Part shown: positions 59,185 to 64,000 of the stretch, piece by piece
How the letters are laid out: each line of letters opens with the position of its first letter
Numbering within the stretch: the first letter of the stretch is position 1
Origin: Symbiodinium natans
Lineage: Eukaryota > Sar > Dinophyceae > Suessiales > Symbiodiniaceae
Length of the DNA stretch: 64,000 nucleotides
Direction of reading: 5' to 3'
Assembly: GCA_905221605.1 (NCBI GenBank)
Contig: CAJNDS010001068.1
Span: 774,675 to 838,674, forward strand
The notes under the pieces: model-generated
What the model was told of the DNA's origin: nothing
What the model saw: the letters and a program-made list of their open reading frames with translations, nothing else
Database searches by the model: none
Position numbers and translations under genes: made by a program

Positions 59185-61581
59185 CTAGTGACGCAGGTTT
59201 TGCATGGCGTCCACCTTCTTTAAGAGCTCCGCCGCTTTGGCATAGTCTGTCTGCACACCATCACCGTTGTGATACATGACACCCAGCTTGAACATGGCTT
59301 TCGCATCGCCAAAGTCCGCCGCCCTCCGGTAGAGCTCGGCTGCTTTGCTGTGGTTCTTCTGGACGCCATCTCCGTCCATGTACATGCCACCCAAATTAAA
59401 CATAGCCTCAACAAGACCAGCATCTGCGGCCTTCTGGAACAAATCGAACGCTTCGCGGACGTTCTTCTGGACACCGCGGCCTTCTTCATACATGAGGCCA
59501 AGGTTAGACATGGATTTGGCATCACCCAGGTCCGCGGCTGTTCTATAGAGCGCCGCCGCTTTGGCATAGTCTGTCTGCACACCATCACCGTTGTAATACA
59601 TGACACCCAGCTTGAACATGGCTTTCACATCGCCAAAGTCCGCCGCCCTCCGGTAGAGCTCGGCTGCTTTGCTGTGGTTCTTCTGGACGCCATCTCCGTA
59701 CATGTACATGCCACCCAAATGAAACATAGCCTCAACAAGACCAGCATCTGCGGCCTTCTGGAACAAATCGAACGCTTCGCGGACGCTCTTCGGGACACCG
59801 CGGCCTTCTTCATACATGAGGCCCAGGTTAGCCATGGACAAGGCATCACCCAGGTCCGCGGCTTTTCTATAGAACTCCACTGCTTTGCTGTCGTTCTGCT
59901 CGACACCATTGCCAAAATAATTCATGGTTCCCAGGCTGTACATGGCATTGACATTACCAGGGTCCGCAGCCTTCTCCAGCTCGACCGCATTGCCGAAGTT
60001 CAGCTGCACGCCACGGCCGTCCGAGTACATCTCATCCAGGTATGCCGTGGCTTCCACACAGCCAAGGTCTGCTGCCTTCTGGAACAACTCAGCCGCCTTG
60101 GTGTAGTTCTGCTGGACACCTTCACCGTACCTGTACATGCTGCCTAGGTAGGTCATAGATATTGCGTCGCCGAGCCCTGCGGCCTTTTCGAAAAGCTCCA
60201 CCGCTTTGCTGTAGTTCTTCTGGACGCCAAGGCCGTCACTGTACATGAAACCCAAACCGACCATAGCTTTGACTTGACCAAAGTCCGCGGCCTTCTGGAA
60301 CAAGTGCAATGCTTTGAGGAAGTTCTTCTGGACGCCCTTGCCTTTGTAATACATGACCGCCAGGCTGTACATGCCATTGACATCACCAAGCCCTGCAGCG
60401 TTTTTGTAGAGCTCCACTGCTTTGCTGTCGTTCTGCTTGACACCAATGCCAAGTAAATACAAGGTTCCCAGGTTGTATATGGCAAAGGCATTACCAAGGT
60501 TCGCAGCCTTCTGTTGAAGCTCGAATGCTTTGCTGTCGTTCTGCTCGACACCATTGCCATTGTAATACATAGATCCCAGGTTGTACATGCCATTGACATC
60601 ACCAAGGTCGGCAGCCTTCTGTTGAAGCTCGAATGCTTTGCTGTAGTTCCTCTGCACGCCGCGGCCGTCCTCGTACAGCCTCCCCAGCAACGCCATGGCC
60701 TTCGCCCAGCCAAGGTCTGCTGCCTTCTGCAACCACTCAGCCGCCTTGGTGTCGCTCCGCTGGACACCATTGGCTTCGTAAACCTTCCCGAGGGCCCACA
60801 TGGAGCTGGGGTCACCAAGCTCTGCTCCCTTCTCGAAAAGCTCTATCGCTTTGCTGTCATTCTTATGGACACCATTGCCGCTTTTGTACATGAAGCCCAA
60901 ATTGAACATGGCGATAGAGTTGCCAAGGTCCGCAGACTTCTGGAAGAGGTCCACCGCTTTGCCGTAGTCCCGCCGCACGCCCCATCCTTTCTCGTACATG
61001 AAGCCCAGGTTAGCCATGGCCGAATGAGAGTTTGGGTCGAAACGGTCGAAACGCTTCCCGTCGCAGGAGACGACTTCCTTCTTGTTGCATCCATTGTACT
61101 GCCAGATCGTCATGTTTCTGAAAGCTTTGAGAGGGGAGAGAAGCCGTGCCCGCTCGAAAGCCACTGCAGTGGCAGAACTCATGAATGAACCGCTCATTCC
61201 AGGGTCCGTGAAGACAAGCTGTACTGTCAATGCTCCGCGGCTGGCCTGGGCCAATGCCTTCAACTCCGATCTGTAGAAAACCGTGTGGAAGATGGTCCTG
61301 TCACTGCGTCTCGGGTCCATGTGGTAGCCCATGGCGATCGTGACGGCGCCATGTCTCCCAGAAGCCCACGCGCCGACAAAGTTGCGCGAAGCACCGTCCC
61401 AGAATGGCTTCGTCACCTTCCAGGGGCAGTCTTGTAAGACCCTCACCCTCTCATCGTTCAGGAGCTTCGCAAGGGCTGTGTCTGGCTCCTTGGTGCTGTG
61501 AAGCACACAGCCGCCGGCGCCCCTCAGCGGCCATAGAACCTCCTCGCGCTCCGCGTCCTTGAAGCCGCTCCACAGGACCAA
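59185..61581 (-). CDS. Sel1-like repeat protein with an N-terminal domain
   Basis: About 798 codons. The N-terminal ~190 residues form a non-repeat domain (CPWKVTKPFWDGAS, TIFHTVFYRSELKALAQASR, ARLLSPL), then 17 Sel1-like repeats of about 36 residues with the core A-M-x-x-L-G-x-M-Y-x-x-G-x-G-V and KAAELYRKAADLG. Sel1 repeats fold as alpha-solenoids that hold protein partners. Repeats 12-14 and 15-17 are a near-identical 324-bp tandem duplication (for example 59257 versus 59581). No ATG exists in frame between an upstream TAG and residue ~100; a first exon upstream, spliced at an AG near 61620, is likely. A broken relative of the N-terminal domain lies at 63424. Confidence 0.85.
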   Translation of the reverse strand: MVLWSGFKDAEREEVLWPLRGAGGCVLHSTKEPDTALAKLLNDERVRVLQDCPWKVTKPFWDGASRNFVGAWASGRHGAVTIAMGYHMDPRRSDRTIFHTVFYRSELKALAQASRGALTVQLVFTDPGMSGSFMSSATAVAFERARLLSPLKAFRNMTIWQYNGCNKKEVVSCDGKRFDRFDPNSHSAMANLGFMYEKGWGVRRDYGKAVDLFQKSADLGNSIAMFNLGFMYKSGNGVHKNDSKAIELFEKGAELGDPSSMWALGKVYEANGVQRSDTKAAEWLQKAADLGWAKAMALLGRLYEDGRGVQRNYSKAFELQQKAADLGDVNGMYNLGSMYYNGNGVEQNDSKAFELQQKAANLGNAFAIYNLGTLYLLGIGVKQNDSKAVELYKNAAGLGDVNGMYSLAVMYYKGKGVQKNFLKALHLFQKAADFGQVKAMVGLGFMYSDGLGVQKNYSKAVELFEKAAGLGDAISMTYLGSMYRYGEGVQQNYTKAAELFQKAADLGCVEATAYLDEMYSDGRGVQLNFGNAVELEKAADPGNVNAMYSLGTMNYFGNGVEQNDSKAVEFYRKAADLGDALSMANLGLMYEEGRGVPKSVREAFDLFQKAADAGLVEAMFHLGGMYMYGDGVQKNHSKAAELYRRAADFGDVKAMFKLGVMYYNGDGVQTDYAKAAALYRTAADLGDAKSMSNLGLMYEEGRGVQKNVREAFDLFQKAADAGLVEAMFNLGGMYMDGDGVQKNHSKAAELYRRAADFGDAKAMFKLGVMYHNGDGVQTDYAKAAELLKKVDAMQNLRH

Positions 61582-61621
61582 GCGCCGCTTCTCCTGGTGC
61601 CGAACGTGACGCGCATTCTAA

Positions 61622-61785
61622 GCTAACCCCCCCCCTAGGGTTTAGGGTTTAGGGTTTAGGGTTTAGGGTTTAGGGTTTAGGGGTTAGGGTTTAGGGTTTA
61701 GGGTTTAGGGTTTAGGTTTTAGGGTTTAGGGTTTAGGTTTAGGGTTTAGGTTTAGGGTTTAGGGTCTAGGGTGTAGGGTTAGGGT

Positions 61786-61824
<39 letters not shown>

Positions 61825-62116
61825 GGTTTAGGGTTTAGGGTTTAGGGTTTCGGGTTTGGGTTAGGGTTTAGGGTTTGGTTTAGGGTTTAGGGTTTAGGGT
61901 TTTAGGGTTTAGGGTTTAGGGTTTAGGGTTTAGGGTTTTAGGGTTTAGGGTTTAGGGTTTAGGGTTTAGCGGTTAGGGTTTAGGGTTTAGGGTTTAGGGT
62001 TTAGGGTTTAGGGTTTAGGGTTTAGGGTTTAGGGTTTAGGGTTTAGGGTTTAGGGTTTAGGGTTTAGGGTTTAGGGTTTAGGGTTTAGGGTTTAGGGTTT
62101 AGGGTTTAGGGTTGAG
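61622..62116 (+). repeat. TTTAGGG/TTGAGGG array upstream of the Sel1 gene
   Basis: A long array with irregular units (TTTTAGGG, TTAGGG), a short TTGAGGG block near 61780-61828, and a long regular block at about 61975-62113. It begins within about 40 bp of the first Sel1 coding exon. Confidence 0.9.
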
Positions 62117-63423
62117 GGGCTCCTGCCAGCTGTGGACCTGCACCCCGGAAGCCCTGGACCCACCTGCTTGCCCAAAGCGAAGGGTGGACCACCTTTGGAA
62201 CAGGAGAGTGCTCCCCTAATACCCTAAACCCTAACCCTAAACCCTAAACCCTAAACCCTAATAGCCAAGTCATCCACGACACAAACCTGTGTATATGTTG
62301 TCAAATATACGGATACAGGAATGCGCCCGGCCGCATCTTGCTGAGAGTTCATGGCGCAACCGAAGGCCTGAAACCAAACCATTAAACTCAATAAACCCTT
62401 TATGTCCGATTATGTCCTAAGCCCCAAACCCTTAAACCTGAACCCTTAACCTTAACCCCGAATCCCTCAGACCCCCACCCTGAAGCCCAAAAGACCTGAA
62501 ACTTCTCCCAAGCCCCGTCCTCTCCACAAGCCACCAGTCTCTTTGACCAGACTTCGAAATCCCCGAGGCTCACGACGCCTGCAGCCTGAGGTGTTCTGAG
62601 CTTTGGGCCTCTGAGGGATTCAGGGCTGAGAAGGTTCGGGACCTAGCACGGTTTAGGGATGTTTAGTAGGGTTTTGAGAGGCATTTCCTGCCTGGCCTCT
62701 GCTTCGCAGCCGCCCACCGAAACAGGCGAGCCCCTTTTTGCGTCCTTGCAGGGTGCTCTGGACAAAAGCTGCAAGGGTCTACTAAAGCTACCACAGCTTT
62801 CCGGTGAGCCGCCAAGGATCCTCCTGGCACGTCTCTGCTATCAAAGCCGTCAACGCATCCAGCTGCCGTTGGCAGCTGTCTGTGCCTTGGACATGGGTCC
62901 ATCTTAGAAGGCGTTAAGGGCGTGCTCCCTCAATGTGGAAGGTGGAATTTGGAGCCCGAAGCCGGAACCAACACATCCACATAACCCACAGCTGCTCTCC
63001 TTGAAATGAACTGGTTGGAATAGCTAACGAAAACGAACATCAGGAAAGTTGGCAGCATGGATGCTCTAGTTCGGATCGGTAGAGAGTCTAGGCCTTACTT
63101 TAGGCCTCTTGCACTCCGAATGCAAACCACAATAACAGGGGCGAGACAGCAAAAACGCAAAATTGCGGTTTTTATACACACGAAACCCACGTCAACCTGT
63201 AAACAGCAACTTATTTCGAGGGTCGGACGCGAAACGCAAAAACCAAACTTTCCAGATGTGACACCCAGAAAATCGTGGCAAATGACCATGCTTCGGATCG
63301 GAAATCGACTGTAGTCCAGAATTTGACCTTTTTCTACGGCGTCGAAGGAGCCTGGCGGAAAGACACTAGGCCCACTAGGCAGACTAGGCCTTAGGCCACC
63401 CACCTCCAGGACCTCCCGCGGCT
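62117..63423. other. Unique host sequence without recognised gene
   Basis: A brief CCCTAAA run at 62218-62262, degenerate CCCTAAA-like words near 62390-62470, and otherwise unique sequence. Open frames at 62659-62907 and 63057-63314 show no domain and I do not support them. Confidence 0.5.
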
Positions 63424-63938
63424 TTACGAAGCGTTACGAAGCTTGCAACATGCTTGAGGCCGGCTGCTTGCTTTTGGGCGCTCAGCCCGCCATGCGCCGC
63501 CATAGTGGGCTTCTGCCTCTTTCGCCTTTTCGAGCAGGCGCTGAAGCTTGGCGCTGGGCTCGAGGAGATTCTCTGGGACGCAGAAGGCCAGCTCGTCCTT
63601 TGGGCAGTCTCCGTAGTGCCACGCTGTTGCATCAAAATCCTGGGCCATGGGAGAGAGCAGCCGTGCGCGACGGTACAAGACGCTGCTTGCCACGGCTTGG
63701 TCGTCCAAGTTCATGGAGGTGAAGAGCACGTCCACTCGCAGCCCTTCTTTGGCCGACTCGGCAAGGGCTTTCAGCTCTGACTTGTACAAGATGGTATCGA
63801 AGATAGTCCCGATGGTCTCGTGGCCGAGCGATGCTGTAGTTCTGTGCATCACTGCGGGCTGCCCAGCTGCTCGCGAAGGCTCGGGAAGCACCGTCCCAGA
63901 AAGGCTTGACCGCGCTCCAGGGACAAGCCTCCAGCGTT
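63424..63938 (-). pseudogene. Broken paralogue of the Sel1 protein N-terminal domain
   Basis: Matches the 59185-61581 protein's N-terminal domain in two frames. One frame has CPWSAVKPFWDGASRAF right after a candidate splice acceptor (TTTCAG ending at 63939 on the minus strand). A different frame then has GTIFDTILYKSELKALAESA and ARLLSPMAQDF to a stop at 63424-63426. The switch between frames occurs around 63800-63830 in about 30 residues of poorly matching sequence. No Sel1 repeats follow; the C-terminus ends in an Ala/Glu/Lys helix. It could be a decayed duplicate, or an exon pair with an unseen intron. The gene runs toward the window edge. Confidence 0.55.
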
Positions 63939-64000
63939 CTGAAACCAAAATGGCAGAGTTGGGATAAGGTAGGGAACTTACAGCTACGGAGTTTCGTGTA

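Overview
The window looks like nuclear DNA of a dinoflagellate, most likely a Symbiodinium/Polarella-type (Suessiales) relative. Three things point there: dense interstitial TTTAGGG telomere-type arrays in both orientations; a PPR-like protein built from the 'YNAAISACEKG.QWQ' repeat style common in those genomes; and a Sel1-repeat gene with a degenerate paralogue nearby. One assembly gap of 100 N lies at 50924-51023. The species assignment is inference.

Layout. 1-25314: short unique fragments separated by arrays of TTTAGGG and variants (TTGAGGG, TTTAGGGG, TTTGGGG), with one PPR-like gene (3325-4761, minus) and two families of short fold-back elements. 25378-46434: a 21-kb AT-rich Polinton-like virus (PLV) or Maverick/Polinton provirus, inserted in a poly-C tract and bounded by ~517-bp terminal inverted repeats (TIRs). 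46497-59184: more telomere-type arrays, a probably multi-exon low-complexity gene (47.6-50.8 kb), the gap, a small basic protein gene with an internal TAG (52028-52732), a CCAGGG minisatellite and a 10-bp minisatellite. 59185-61581: Sel1-repeat protein (minus). 63424-63938: broken paralogue of its N-terminal domain.

The integrated virus is the main content. It carries a family B polymerase of the protein-primed Polinton type, a DDE (rve) integrase, an A32/FtsK-HerA packaging ATPase, a double-jelly-roll type major capsid protein, a probable minor capsid (penton) protein, a 773-residue fibre with a C-terminal S74 self-cleaving chaperone, a class-3-lipase-like protein, a GIY-YIG nuclease and several small Zn-finger or coiled-coil proteins. 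No capsid maturation protease was recognised. Cys-rich paralogues sit just inside both TIRs and point outward. Six genes (polymerase, Cys-rich paralogues, one Zn-finger protein) have ACTTAAAG 20-29 nt before the start codon; eight others (ATPase, fibre, both capsid genes and more) have TCTAA 9-18 nt before it. This suggests an early/late promoter code.

The provirus is nearly intact, but five genes carry single-nucleotide indels, mostly in short A/T runs, and two carry an in-frame TGA. It may be a recently decayed copy, have homopolymer sequencing errors, or both.
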